Notes: a model not told the origin generated them from the sequence alone. Positions 27,201 to 37,800 are shown, counted from the first letter of the stretch. The stretch: DNA of 38,280 bases from Blastocatellia bacterium (GCA_019695185.1 JAIBAN010000079.1:1-38280), one strand, 5' to 3'. Made by a program: numbers and translations.

Positions 27201-27712
27201 CTGCGGCGGAACAGGAAACCCGGTTGCTCGAACGGCAGCAGGAAAATCAACCGGTGGATGTCGAAAAACTGCGCCAGGCCAACCCGTTGCTGCGGTCGTG
27301 GCTCTTTTTTGCGGGAGCCAACCGGGGTGGGAATGCCGACAACGACGGCACCATGACGGCGCTGGAAGCGGCCCAACTGGACCTGTGGGGGACCAAACTG
27401 GTGACACTTTCGGCCTGTGATACGGGACTGGGCGATGTGAAAAACGGCGACGGGGTGTATGGGTTGCGGCGGGCGCTGGTGCTGGCCGGGAGCGAAGCGC
27501 AACTGATGAGCCTCTGGCCGGTGTCGGACCAGGGAACGCGGGAATTGATGGTGGCCTACTACACCCGCTTGAAAGCGGGTGAAGGCCGTTCGGAGGCACT
27601 CCGAAAGGTGCAGCTCGCCCTGCTCAAAAACCCCAAACGGCAGCATCCGTACTATTGGGCGGCCTTTATTCAGTCGGGTGAATGGGCGAATCTGGCCGGG
27701 CGACGCCAGTAA
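24266..27712 (+). CDS. Exported TPR-CHAT protease 1
   Basis: An 1148-residue predicted periplasmic or secreted caspase-like (clan CD) cysteine protease. ATG 24266 has a strong GGAGG nine bases upstream. Residues 1-~31 are a signal peptide ending at ASAQA. Residues ~45-135 form a PPC-like beta-sandwich beginning RELKGGEKHSYPI. Residues ~150-595 contain about eleven 42-residue kinesin-light-chain-type TPRs (SLNNLAxLY...GDYxxAEPLYxRSLxIxEKxLGxxHP), the highest count in the array. A helical linker follows. The CHAT domain is at ~780-1145 with LSPDGALNLIPFAAL, catalytic His968 in HIATHGYF and Cys1051 in LSACDTGLG. It ends with the PKRQHPYYWAAFIQSGEWANL block shared by all four paralogues. Substrate unknown; the TPRs probably bind a partner. 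Confidence 0.93.
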   Translation: MPNCLFRLVGLCVLGWLFVRAGQVMPASAQAQGQPTPYDFQSPLLRELKGGEKHSYPISLKANDYLKLVVDQKGIDVVVRLVGPDGKTIQEVDSPNGTQGPEPVSFIVVQEGSYSIEVESPEKTAPAGKYEVKPEAMRVATEADRTQVEIEQLNLNAQRLSQAGKFAQALPLVQQALEKAEKVFGTEHPVVAENLNHLAELYRAQGDYPQAGPLYVRSLAIREKTLGAEHPLVAISLNNLAELYNDKGEYSQAEPLYERSLRIMEKTLGGEHLEIATNLNNLAGLYRNKGEYAKAVPLLMRSLAIREQVLGRERPEVAQSLNNLAAVYRDQGDTTRAEPLYERSLRIAEKVLGAEHPEVADFLNNLAVLYRDQGEYAKAVPLLERSLGIYEKTLGAVHPDVARSLNNLAGFYREKGDYTRAEPLFLRSLAIWEKTLGADHPNVARTLNNLAGLYRTKGEYAKAEPLFLRSLAIYEKALGGDHPLVATSLHNLAGLYRDQGAYARAEPLYLKSLAIYEKALGADHRDVAGSLNNLAELYGAQGDYTRAEPLYLRSLRIWEKALGGAHPDVGRSLNNLALLYEAKGETAQAIQYRARSNDATERDLLRNLVAGSENQKTLYLKQTNGATDQTISLHLQAAPHSREAQAAALTVVLRRKGRPLDAMTTAIETLRRRQTPATQKLLDDYASLAGQISVLTLRGPGKKKPAEHVAALQELEAQKDKLEAEISAKSAEFKAQVTPVTLEQVQRQLPRDGVLVEYVAYRPFDAKTQKYGTSRYAVYTLNQAGEINWADLGSAELIDQAVASLRKALSQPQTSLVKDIAPAAQALDKLVLKPIRAVVGKTSHLLLSPDGALNLIPFAALMDERGKFLVETCTLTYLTSGRDVLRLAVKSASQDPPLVLTDPDYAEGKGPELLGHAFKPLARLTGTHEEGRQIKALLPAAQLKMEAEATEAALKQARKPALVHIATHGYFLADAGAETAAEQETRLLERQQENQPVDVEKLRQANPLLRSWLFFAGANRGGNADNDGTMTALEAAQLDLWGTKLVTLSACDTGLGDVKNGDGVYGLRRALVLAGSEAQLMSLWPVSDQGTRELMVAYYTRLKAGEGRSEALRKVQLALLKNPKRQHPYYWAAFIQSGEWANLAGRRQ

Positions 27713-27754
27713 GTCTGAAATTTTTTGTACCTGTAAATTTTTTGGTGCTGTTTT

Positions 27755-27857
27755 ATTTTTCACCGCAGAGACGCAGAGAGCTCGCAGAGAATGCGCAGAG
27801 AAAAACAAAGAAAACCTCTGCGAAACCTCTGCGAAACCTCCGCGCCTCTACGGTGAA
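27755..27857. repeat. CGCAGAG/CTCTGCG inverted dispersed repeat between CHAT genes 1 and 2
   Basis: Begins TTTTTCACCGCAGAGACGCAGAG and ends in CTCTGCG copies plus CTCTACGGTGAAAA, so the ends are inverted complements around a CAAAGAAAA centre. Elements of this look (CACxGCAGAGACxCAGAG) are, from general knowledge, widespread dispersed repeats in many environmental bacteria. It occupies most of the 229-base gap and probably arrived after the duplication, since the other CHAT gaps lack it. Confidence 0.85.
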
Positions 27858-27941
27858 AAGAAAATTGTTCAGCAAAACACCGAAATAATTACAGGACCAA
27901 TTTTTTTCACACACTCTTTTCAGGAAAGGGAGAAATCACCG

Positions 27942-30900
27942 ATGCGGGATGGTCTTTTCCGTTTGGTCAGTCTTTGTTTGATGGGATTGCTCTTGGGCAA
28001 TGCCGGGCTTGGTGCCCTGGTTCTGGGGCAGGTGCCGCCGCCAACCACGCCGAATAATGTTCCACCTCCCCAAATCCGGGAACTGAAAGGCGGCGAAAAG
28101 CACAGTTACCCGTTCCAGCTCAAAGCCAACGATTATCTGAATCTGGCGGTGGCACAAAGAGGGATTGACGTGGTGCTGCGCTTCCTTGGACCGGATGGAA
28201 ACGAAGTTCAAAGGGTTGATTTCGTTGATGGGACACAAGGGGTCGAGTCGCTGGGAGTGGTGGTTTCGTTGGCCGGTGTCTTTCAACTTGAGATTGAAGC
28301 CAAAGACCCGGCAGCCAAAGCGGGAAAGTATGAACTCCGGATGGACCCCGTGCGGGCCGGCACCGACCAGGACCGGTCACGGATTGAAGTTGAGATGTTG
28401 ATAGGCAGGGCCAATCAGCTTCGGAAGGCGGGCAAATCCAATGACGCATTGCCGCTGGCCACCCAGGCGCTGGAAAAATGTGAACAGGTCTTTGGTCGGG
28501 AGAACCTGCTGACTGCTGCCTGCCTCAACACATTGGCCTCTGTGTATGAGGGGAAAAGCGACTATGCGCGGGCGGAACCGCTCTACCTGCGTTCGCTGGC
28601 AATCCTCGAAAAAATGCAGGGACCGGACAGTCTGGATGTGGGAGCCAGCCTCAACAATCTGGCACTGCACTATCGGGCCAAAGGCGACTATGCCAAAGTG
28701 GAACCGTTGCTGCTGCGTTCGCTGGCGATTCTGGAAAAAAAACATGGGTCGGACCATCCCGATGTGCCACGTGCCCTCAACAGCCTGGGTTTGTTCAACC
28801 GGACCATCGGAAACTATCCTCAGGCGGAGGCCATCTTTCAACGGGCACTGGCGCTGACTGAGAAAATGACCGGACTGGACCCCCGCACCCAGTCCGGGCT
28901 GCTTCACAATCTGGCCCAGGTCCAGATATTGCAAAGCAATTACCCCCAGGCGGAACTGCTGTTGCAGCGGGCTTTGGCCATTCAGGAAAAGGCATGGGGG
29001 CCGGAGCATCCGGATGTGGCCCTGAGCCTCAACTTTCTGGCCGCGCTGTACCGAGCCAAAGGCGACGTCGGAAAGGTGGAACCACTTTTGCAACGCGCGC
29101 TGGCCATTTTGGAAAAAGCCCTGGGTCCCGACCATCTGTCGGTGGCCCTGGGGCTCACCAATCTGGGCACTGTTTACCGGAGCAAAGGCGACTATGCCCA
29201 GGCTGAATCCCTGTTCCGCCGGGCGTTGGCCATCCGCGAAAAAGCCCTGGGGCCGAACCATTCTTCCGTCACCTCCAGCAGGATGAATCTGGCGGGGATT
29301 TACGCGGAGAAAGGTGATTATGCCCAGGCCGAAGCCCTGAACCGCCAGGCGTTGGCCATCCGGGAGGCACGCAAGGACGGGGACCCGGTGGGAGTTGCGA
29401 CCGCCCTCAATAATCTGGCAATGGTACTGTATCTTGAGGGCAAATACGCAGAGGCGGAGCCGCTTTTCCAGCGTTCCCTGGCCATTCGGGAGAAAGCCCT
29501 GGGAACCACTCATCCGGAAACAGCCCTCTCGCTCAACAATCTGGCGAAACTCTATCAGGCTCAGGGAAACCCAACCCAGGCACTATCGTATCAGGCCCGT
29601 TGCAACGAGGTCACTGAACAGGACTTGCAGCGCAATCTGGTTTCCGGGTCCGAACGGCAAAAGGCACTCTACCTCAAGCAAACAGCCTTCTATTGGGACC
29701 AGACACTTTCCCTCCAGGTGCCGATGACGGCAACCAATCCGGCAGCCCGGAAGGTCGGTCTGACCATCGTCCTCCAGCGCAAAGGCCGGGCACTGGATGT
29801 CATGACCAGTGAGATTGGGATTTTGCGCAAGCAAAGCAACCCTCACATACAAAAACTGCTGGATTCCTATGCCAAGCTGGTGGAGCAGATTTCAGCCTTG
29901 ACCCTGCAAGGGCCGGAAGCCGGGAAGTCCGAAGGTTACCTGGCTTACCTCCGCACGTTGGAGGAGCAAAAGGAAAAACTGGAAAACGACATCAGCCGCC
30001 AAAGCCTGGAATTCAAGGTGCAACTGACCCCTGTCAGTCTGGAAGCCGTCCAGCAACAGATTCCAACCGGAGCGGCCCTGGTCGAATATGCGGTTTACCG
30101 GCCTTTTGATGTCAAAGCCAGAACCTACGGAACGCCCCGCTATGTGGCCTATGTGCTGAAACCGGGTTCCGCCGCCACTGCCGACCCGCTCTGGTCGGTT
30201 GATTTGGGACCAGCCGAACCGATTGAGCAGGCGGTGGTCAAGCTGCGAAAGGCGCTCAGTACGCCCCAGAGCAGTCTGACCAAGGATGTCAAACCGGCTT
30301 CCCAGGCATTGGAAAAGTTGATTTTTGCTCCCCTCCGGCCCAACCTGGGCAAAGCCGGGCAAGTACTGATTTCGCCTGATGGTCAACTGAGCCTGATTCC
30401 GTTTGCGGCACTGGTGGACGAAAAAGGAGCCTACCTGACCGAATCCTACCGCCTGACCTATTTGACCAGCGGACGGGATTTGCTCCGGCTGGCGGTCAAG
30501 GTGGAAAGCCATCAGCCGCCGCTGGTGTTGGCCGACCCGGATTTTGCCCAAGGCAAGGGGCCGGTGCTGGCGGGGCACCAATACGTTCCCCTGAAACGGT
30601 TGAAAGGAACCGAAAGCGAAGGGGTTGCCTTGAAAAGCCTGTTTCCCCAAACAAACCTCAAAATGCAGGAAACCGCCACCGCAGAGGCCATCAAGGCTGT
30701 GCAGAAGCCGGAAATTCTCCATATCGCCACGCATGGATATTTTTTGGAAGACGCCCCGCAACCAAGCACTCAAGGCGATGAGCGCAGTTTGCTGCGCACT
30801 GATGAACCCTTGAATGCAGAACCCCTGCAAGTGGAAAACCCCCTGCTGCGGTCGTGGCTCTTTTTTGCCGGAGCCAACCAGGGTGGAACGGAAGGCGGAA

Positions 30901-31265
30901 AAGGAACCATGACGGCGCTGGAGGTGGCCCAACTGGATTTGTGGGGAACCAAGCTGGTCACGCTGTCGGCCTGTGAAACCGGGGTTGGGGAAACCAAAAA
31001 CGGAGACGGGGTGTATGGCCTGCGGCGGGCGCTGGTGCTGGCCGGGAGTGAGTCCCAGATGATGAGCCTCTGGTCCGTGTCGGACCAGGGCACACGGGAA
31101 TTGATGGTGGATTACTACCGGCGGTTGAAAGCCGGAGAGGGCCGCAGTGACGCACTCCGCAATGCGCAATTGAATTTGCTCAAGAGCGCGAAACGGCAGC
31201 ATCCGTACTATTGGGCCGCGTTCATTCAATCGGGCGAATGGGCGAATTTGGCCGGACAACGCTAG
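27942..31265 (+). CDS. Exported TPR-CHAT protease 2
   Basis: A 1107-residue paralogue. ATG 27942 follows AGGGAG and the ATCACC leader shared with copies 3 and 4, and starts a signal peptide (MRDGLFRLVSLCLMGLLLG). The frame is open further upstream but that part lacks a start context. A proline-rich stretch (PPPTTPNNVPPP) precedes the PPC-like domain (IRELKGGEKHSYPF). About ten TPRs follow, more divergent than in copy 1 (one unit contains a LQSNYPQAE variant). The CHAT domain keeps His931 (HIATHGYF) and Cys1011 (LSACETGVG). The CHAT segment around FLEDAPQP and GGTEGGKGTMTALE is of the same type as copy 4, unlike 1 and 3. The N-terminal beta domain is the most divergent of the four. Confidence 0.92.
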   Translation: MRDGLFRLVSLCLMGLLLGNAGLGALVLGQVPPPTTPNNVPPPQIRELKGGEKHSYPFQLKANDYLNLAVAQRGIDVVLRFLGPDGNEVQRVDFVDGTQGVESLGVVVSLAGVFQLEIEAKDPAAKAGKYELRMDPVRAGTDQDRSRIEVEMLIGRANQLRKAGKSNDALPLATQALEKCEQVFGRENLLTAACLNTLASVYEGKSDYARAEPLYLRSLAILEKMQGPDSLDVGASLNNLALHYRAKGDYAKVEPLLLRSLAILEKKHGSDHPDVPRALNSLGLFNRTIGNYPQAEAIFQRALALTEKMTGLDPRTQSGLLHNLAQVQILQSNYPQAELLLQRALAIQEKAWGPEHPDVALSLNFLAALYRAKGDVGKVEPLLQRALAILEKALGPDHLSVALGLTNLGTVYRSKGDYAQAESLFRRALAIREKALGPNHSSVTSSRMNLAGIYAEKGDYAQAEALNRQALAIREARKDGDPVGVATALNNLAMVLYLEGKYAEAEPLFQRSLAIREKALGTTHPETALSLNNLAKLYQAQGNPTQALSYQARCNEVTEQDLQRNLVSGSERQKALYLKQTAFYWDQTLSLQVPMTATNPAARKVGLTIVLQRKGRALDVMTSEIGILRKQSNPHIQKLLDSYAKLVEQISALTLQGPEAGKSEGYLAYLRTLEEQKEKLENDISRQSLEFKVQLTPVSLEAVQQQIPTGAALVEYAVYRPFDVKARTYGTPRYVAYVLKPGSAATADPLWSVDLGPAEPIEQAVVKLRKALSTPQSSLTKDVKPASQALEKLIFAPLRPNLGKAGQVLISPDGQLSLIPFAALVDEKGAYLTESYRLTYLTSGRDLLRLAVKVESHQPPLVLADPDFAQGKGPVLAGHQYVPLKRLKGTESEGVALKSLFPQTNLKMQETATAEAIKAVQKPEILHIATHGYFLEDAPQPSTQGDERSLLRTDEPLNAEPLQVENPLLRSWLFFAGANQGGTEGGKGTMTALEVAQLDLWGTKLVTLSACETGVGETKNGDGVYGLRRALVLAGSESQMMSLWSVSDQGTRELMVDYYRRLKAGEGRSDALRNAQLNLLKSAKRQHPYYWAAFIQSGEWANLAGQR

Positions 31266-31469
31266 GAGCATGACAAGTCTGACGTGACAGGTGACAGGAA
31301 AGAAAAACTGAACCCAGGCTTTCCGCTTGTCATTCCGTAGTATTGATAAAAGAGGTTGATTTTTCTGCTCCGACCGGAGCGCCCAACCAACTTGTTTTGT
31401 CAATACAACTACACGAGGAACAGGGAAATTTTTTTACCCTTCACCTATTGGAAATAAGGAGAAATCACC

Positions 31470-34400
31470 ATGCCGTCAGGTCTTTTCCGTGTCGTTGGTC
31501 TGTGTCTGTTGGGTTGGTTGATGAGCCATACGGCTGCCGCAGCACAAGGGACAGGTCAATCCGCCCCCTATGATTTTCAATCCCCTTTGGTGCGGGAACT
31601 GAAAGGCGGGGAAAAGCACAGCTATCCGATCCCGCTCAAAGCCAATGATTATGTGAAAGTCGTGGTGGAGCAAAAGGGAATTGACGTGGCGGTGCGCCTG
31701 GTGGGGCCGGATGGAAAAGTCACCCAGGAAGTGGACAGTCCCAATGGAACCCAGGGACCGGAACCGCTGGCGTCCATTGTTGAGCAGGCAGGCACCTACA
31801 CGCTTGAAATTGAGTCGCCGGAACCAACCGCCCCGTCCGGCACCTATGAACTGAAGCCGGGGCAAATCAGACCAGCCACGGAACAGGATCGGGCTGAGGT
31901 GAAAATTCAGGCCCTCAATGCCGAGGTTGAGAAACTCAAACAAGCCGGAAAATTGAGCCAGGGTGTGCCACTGGCCCAACAGGCTGTGGAGCTCAGCGAA
32001 AAGATATTCGGAGTAGAGCATCCGCTTCTGGCCGAAAGTCTCACCAAGTTAGGGGAGCTTTACATGGGGCAAGGCGATTACGCCAAGGCTGAACCGCCTT
32101 ACCAGCGGGCGTTGACGATCCGAGAGAAAGGGTTGAAACCAGATCACTCTGATGTGGCTGAAAGCCTCAACAATCTTGCGCTCCTCTATCATGCCAAGGG
32201 CGATTACGCCAAGGCTGAACCACTCTTTCAGCGGGCATTGGCCATTGATGAGAAAATGCTGGGAGCAGAGCATCAATTTGTTGCCGCCGACCTCAACAAT
32301 CTGGCGATACTTTATTGGAGCAAAGGTGATTATGCTGCGTCCGAACCTCTGTACCGGCGATCTCTGGCAATCTCTGAGAAAGTGTTGGGAGCGGATCATC
32401 CGGATGTGGCCAACAGCCTCAACAGTCTGGCCGGGCTGTATCTCACCCAGGGCGATTACGCCAAGGCTGAACCGCTCATCCAGCGAGCACTGGCCATCTA
32501 TGAAAAAACAATGGGAGCAGACGATCCATTGACGGCCTCCGCCCTCAACAGTTTGGCTTTTATCTACCGGAAAAAAGGCGATTTTGCCAAAGCCGAGCCC
32601 TTGTACCGGCGGGCGCTGGCCAACATGGAAAAAGCGTTGGGACCGGATCATCCGGATGTGGGCCGGGTCCTCAACAATTTGGCTTGGCTCTCCATGGAAA
32701 AAAACGATTATTCCCAGGCTGAACTGCTCTACCAACGGGTCCTGGCCATCTATGAGAAAAGGTTAGGGCCAGACCACCCGGAAACAGCCACCAGCCTCAA
32801 CAACCTGGCTGTCGTCTACCAAGGCAAAGGCGATTCCGCCAAGGCTGAAGCCCTCCGCCAGCGAGTGCTGGCCATCCGGGAAAAAGCGTTGGGTGCAAAT
32901 CATCCATTGACAGCCCAAAGTCTCCATAATTTAGCCGGACAGTACCGGGCCAGAGGCGATTACGCCAAAGCTGAACCACTCTATCTGCGGGCGCTGGCCA
33001 TCTATGAGAAAACATTTGGAAAGGATCACCCGGAGACATCCACGAACCTCAACAGTTTGGCCTTGCTGTATCAGGCCACGGGCGACCTTACACAGGGAAT
33101 TCAATTTCGGATTCGGTGCAATCACACCACGGAACGTGATCTGATGCGGAATCTGGTGACTGGTTCCGAAAGCCAGAAAGCGTTGTATTTGAAACAAACC
33201 GGCAAGAGGACTGACCAAACCCTCTCTTTGCATCTTCAGGCTGCCCCCCAATCCCGTGCGGCCCAGGAGGCGGCCTTGACCGTGATTTTGCGCCGGAAAG
33301 GGCGGAGTCTGGACGCCATGACCAGCGCCATTGAAACCCTTCGCCGCCGGCAAACACCCGAAACCCAGAAACTGCTGGATGAATATGCCCGGCTGGCCGG
33401 ACAGATTTCAGTGCTGACCCTGCGTGGGCCTGGGAAAAAGAACCCTGCCGAGCATTTGGCTGCTTTGCAGGAACTGGAAGTTCAAAAAGACAAATTGGAA
33501 GCTGAAATCAGCCAACGGAGCGGGGAATTCAAAGCCCAAGTCACCCCCATTACGGTGGAAGGGGTCCAACAGGAGATTCCTCCAGAGGCCGCTTTGGTGG
33601 AATATGCCGTGTATCAGCCCTTTGATGTGAAGACCCAAAAATTTGGCACTCCCCGGTACGCGGTCTATGTGCTGAACCAGCGCGGCGAGATTCGGTTTGC
33701 GGATTTGGGCGAAACCACCCCGATTGACCAGGCGGTGACGGTTTTGCGCACGTGTTTGAGCAATCGCGCAAACAGTCTGGAGAAAGCGGTCAAACCAGCG
33801 GCTCAAACGCTGGACAAACTGGTGCTGAAACCGGTCCGGGCTCTGGTTGGGAAGTCCACCCACCTCTTTGTTTCACCCGATGGCGCATTAAACCTGATTC
33901 CATTTGCGGCATTGGTGGATGAAGAGGGCAAATTCCTGGTTGAGCAGTACACCTTGACCTATCTCACCAGCGGACGTGATTTGCTGCGCCTGGGCTTGAA
34001 AAGTGCCAGCCAGGACCCGCCATTGGTGCTGGCCGACCCGGATTATGCTGCCGGAAAAGGACCGGAACTGCTGGGGCATGCGTTCAAAGCCCTCCGGCGG
34101 TTGACCGGAACGCATTTGGAAGGAACCCAAATCAAAGCCGTTCTGCCAGATGCCAGCCTGCGGATGGAAGCGGAAGCAACGGAAGCGGCCTTGAAACAAG
34201 TGCGGAGACCCGCGCTGCTCCACATTGCGACCCACGGCTTTTTTCTGGCAGATGACACAAAGCAAACCCCAGCAGGAGATGAAACCCGCCAGCTCGAACG
34301 GGAGCAGGAAAATCCTCCGGTCAATGTTGAAGCCCTGCGGCAGTCAAATCCCTTGCTCCGGTCCGTGCTCTTTTTTGCCGGGGCAAACCAAGGTGGAAGT

Positions 34401-34778
34401 GCCGACAACGACGGGGTGATGACCGCCCTGGAAGCGGCGCAACTTGACCTGTGGGGAACCAAACTGGTCACCCTGTCGGCGTGTGACACTGCACTGGGCG
34501 ATGTGAAAAACGGCGATGGGGTGTATGGGTTGCGGCGGGCGCTGGTGCTGGCCGGGAGTGAAGCCCAGATGATGAGTTTGTGGCCGGTGTCGGACCAGGG
34601 AACGCGGGAATTGATGATTGCTTACTACACGCGGCTCAAGGCGGGGGAAGGCCGTTCGGAAGCATTGCGGAATGTGCAACTCAGGCTGCTCAAAGACCCG
34701 AAACGCCAGCATCCGTACTATTGGGCGTCGTTTATTCAATCCGGTGAATGGGCAAATCTGGCCGGGCAGCGCCAGTGA
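31470..34778 (+). CDS. Exported TPR-CHAT protease 3
   Basis: A 1102-residue paralogue. ATG 31470 has AAGGAG nine bases upstream. The signal peptide is MPSGLFRVVGLCLLGWLMSH...AAAAQ; the PPC-like domain begins RELKGGEKHSYPIPLKANDY. About ten TPRs follow at ~150-560. The CHAT domain has His922 (HIATHGFF) and Cys1005 (LSACDTALG). The CHAT half matches copy 1 (ADPDYAAGKGPELLGHAF, ATEAALKQ, NGDGVYGLRRALVLAGSEAQ), while its first ~95 residues match copy 4 almost perfectly. The preceding 204-base gap holds no gene and no recognised repeat apart from a small TGACAGG duplication. Confidence 0.93.
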   Translation: MPSGLFRVVGLCLLGWLMSHTAAAAQGTGQSAPYDFQSPLVRELKGGEKHSYPIPLKANDYVKVVVEQKGIDVAVRLVGPDGKVTQEVDSPNGTQGPEPLASIVEQAGTYTLEIESPEPTAPSGTYELKPGQIRPATEQDRAEVKIQALNAEVEKLKQAGKLSQGVPLAQQAVELSEKIFGVEHPLLAESLTKLGELYMGQGDYAKAEPPYQRALTIREKGLKPDHSDVAESLNNLALLYHAKGDYAKAEPLFQRALAIDEKMLGAEHQFVAADLNNLAILYWSKGDYAASEPLYRRSLAISEKVLGADHPDVANSLNSLAGLYLTQGDYAKAEPLIQRALAIYEKTMGADDPLTASALNSLAFIYRKKGDFAKAEPLYRRALANMEKALGPDHPDVGRVLNNLAWLSMEKNDYSQAELLYQRVLAIYEKRLGPDHPETATSLNNLAVVYQGKGDSAKAEALRQRVLAIREKALGANHPLTAQSLHNLAGQYRARGDYAKAEPLYLRALAIYEKTFGKDHPETSTNLNSLALLYQATGDLTQGIQFRIRCNHTTERDLMRNLVTGSESQKALYLKQTGKRTDQTLSLHLQAAPQSRAAQEAALTVILRRKGRSLDAMTSAIETLRRRQTPETQKLLDEYARLAGQISVLTLRGPGKKNPAEHLAALQELEVQKDKLEAEISQRSGEFKAQVTPITVEGVQQEIPPEAALVEYAVYQPFDVKTQKFGTPRYAVYVLNQRGEIRFADLGETTPIDQAVTVLRTCLSNRANSLEKAVKPAAQTLDKLVLKPVRALVGKSTHLFVSPDGALNLIPFAALVDEEGKFLVEQYTLTYLTSGRDLLRLGLKSASQDPPLVLADPDYAAGKGPELLGHAFKALRRLTGTHLEGTQIKAVLPDASLRMEAEATEAALKQVRRPALLHIATHGFFLADDTKQTPAGDETRQLEREQENPPVNVEALRQSNPLLRSVLFFAGANQGGSADNDGVMTALEAAQLDLWGTKLVTLSACDTALGDVKNGDGVYGLRRALVLAGSEAQMMSLWPVSDQGTRELMIAYYTRLKAGEGRSEALRNVQLRLLKDPKRQHPYYWASFIQSGEWANLAGQRQ

Positions 34779-34825
34779 AACTGAAGATTTTTCACACTTC
34801 GCCTTTTGGAAAAGGAGAAATCACC

Positions 34826-37800
34826 ATGCCATCAGGTCTTTTTCGTGTCATTGGTCTGTGTCTGCTGGGCTGGCTGATGAGCCATGCGACTGCCGCAGCA
34901 CAAGAGGTCGGACAATCTGCCCCGTATGATTTTCAATCTCCTTTGGCACGTGACCTGAAAGGCGGGGAAAAGCACAGCTATCCAATTACCCTTAAAGCCA
35001 ATGATTATGTGAAAGTCGTGGTGGACCAACAGGGAATTGACGTGGTGGTGCGCCTGGTGGGGCCGGATGGCAAGCTGGTGCAGGAGGTCAACACGCCCAT
35101 TGGCCCTCAAGGGCTGGAAACACTTGCTGTGATTGTGGAACTAGCCGAAACCTACCACCTGGAAATCGCATCTGTGGTGGGGACAGCCGCGCCAGGGGCA
35201 TATGAAGTGAGGCTGGAGGAGGTCCGACCGGCTACTGAATTGGACCATGCTCGACTCAGGATTGAGAAACTCAATACCAAGGCAAGGAAATTACTTTTGC
35301 AGGATGGAAAATATGCCGAGGCACTGCCCCTTGCCCGGCAGGCAGTGGAACAAAGTGAAAAAATAATGGGGCCTGAACACGAACTTCTGGCTGACTGTCT
35401 GAACACCCTGGCCGGATGCTATCTCTTCCTGGGCGAATCCGCGCAAGCCGCGCCATACCTGGTGCGTGCCTTAGCCATCAAGGAGAAAATCCTCGGCCCG
35501 GACCATCCGGCGGTCGCCAGAATCGTGGGAAATTTGGGTACGGTTTACCGCTCCGCAGGTGTGTACGCCAAAGCCGAGCCGCTGTACCTGCGTACCTTGG
35601 CCACCAAAGAGAAAAAACTAGGGCCGGAACATGTGGATTTCGCCACCGATTGCAATAACCTCGCCGCGCTTTACAACGACATGGGCGAGTACGCCAAAGC
35701 GGAACCACTCTACCAGCGGGCATTGGCAATTTGGGAAAAAAAGCTGGGTCCCGATAGTCCGGATGTTGCCCTCGTCCTGACCAACCTGGGCAATCTCTAT
35801 CATTTCAAAGGGGATTACCTGAGGGAAATACAGTTCCAGGAGCGGGCTTTGGCGATTCGGGAAAAAGTGTTGGGGCCGGACCATCCGGATGTTGCCCTCA
35901 GTTTGAACAATCTGGCCACCGCCCACCAAGCCAAAGCTGATTATCCAAGGGCGGAAGCTCTTTACCTGCGGGCACTGTCCATCAATGAAAAAAATCTTGG
36001 CCCGGACCATCCTTTGGTTGGTCTTGGTTATGACAATCTGGCGGTGCTGCGCTTTGAACAAGGGGATTTTAAGCAGGCTGAGGAACTTTACAAAAAAGGG
36101 TTGACGATTCGGGAAAAAGCATTGGCTCCTGACCATCCCGATTTGGCTACGAGTTATGAAAATCTGGGCAGTTGCTTGCTCAGTAAAGGTAATCCGGCCC
36201 CAGCCGAGCCATATCTGTTGAAAGCCCTGAAAATCAGGGAAACCTCGTTAGGGGCCGACCACCCATTGGCGGCACGCACGCTTGCCAGCCTCTCCCGATT
36301 GTTTCAAATCAAAGGTGAGGCGAGCCAATCCGTTGCGTATCGGACACGAGCCAATGAGGTGAGCGAACGGGATTTGATACGAAATCTGGTTGCTGGTTCT
36401 GAACAGCAGAAACTGCTCTATCTCAAACAAACCGCCAAACGAACCGACCAGACCATTTCCCTGAACCTAAAGGCGGCACCACGGAATCCGGAAGCTGCCC
36501 AGGCTGCGCTGACCGTGTTGCTGCGGCGCAAAGGGCGGGCGCTTGATGCGTTGGCAACCTCGATTGAAACCTTACGCCGCCAGCAAAATCCGGAAATCCA
36601 AAGACTGTTGGACACTTATGCCAGTCTGGCGAGTCAAATTTCCCTGTTGTCCCTGCGTGGACCGGGCGAAAGGAAACCGGCGGAATATTTAGCGCAACTC
36701 CGTGCGCTGGAAGAGCAAAAAGAGGGACTGGAAAACGAGATTGGCCAGCGGAGCAAGGAATTTCAGGCGCAGATTGTGCCCATCACCTTGCAGGGAATCC
36801 AGCAGCAGCTTCCGGCGGACGCTGTGTTACTGGAATATGGTGTCTATCAGCCGTATGACCCCAAAACCGACACCTACGGCCCGGCCCGATATGCGGCCTA
36901 CACCTTGAATCAGCAGGGAACCATCAACGCTGCCGATTTGGGGGAAACCAGGCTGATTGACCAAAGTGTGACCCGGTTCCGCCAGGTTTTAAGCAATCCC
37001 AGGTCAAAAAACGTCAAAGCTGCCTCGCAGGCTGTGGAACGGCTGGTCTTGGCTCCACTGCGAAGCTACCTGGGCAAAGCCGAACATGTGTTGATTTCCC
37101 CGGACGGAAGCTTGAGTCTGATTCCGTTTGCTGCCTTGCAGAATGGGAAGGGAACCTATCTGACCGAACAGTACCGCTTGACCTATCTGACCAGCGGGCG
37201 GGATTTGCTCCGCCTGGCGGTCAAGGTTGACAGCAAACAGCCACCACTGGTCATGGCTGACCCCGATTTTGCAGCAGGAAAAGGACCGGTTTTGGTCGGG
37301 CAGCAATATGCTCCATTGCCGCGCCTGATGGGCACCATCTATGAGGGGGCAGCCTTGAAAGTATTGTTTCCAACCGCCGACCTCAAAATGGAGGGCGCTG
37401 CCACTGCTCAGGCGGTCAAAAATGTACAGCGACCAATCCTCCTGCATATCGCCACCCACGGATATTTTCTGGAGGATGCGCCGCAACCGCCGGCCCAAAC
37501 CGGCGAACGGGCGTTGCTGCGAGACATAACTCTGGGTGAAGCAGAAAAACTGAAGGTGGAAAATCCGCTCCTGCGGGCATGGCTCTTTTTTGCGGGAGCC
37601 AATCAGGGCGACAGGGAACCCGGCAAAGGGACCATGACGGCGCTGGAACTTGCCCAGCTTGATTTGTGGGGAACCAAACTGGTAACGCTCTCGGCCTGTA
37701 AAACCGGCGTTGGTGAAGCCAAAAACGGCGATGGCGTGTACGGGTTGCGACGGGCGCTGGTCCTGGCCGGGAGCGAGTCCCAGATGATGAGCCTCTGGTC

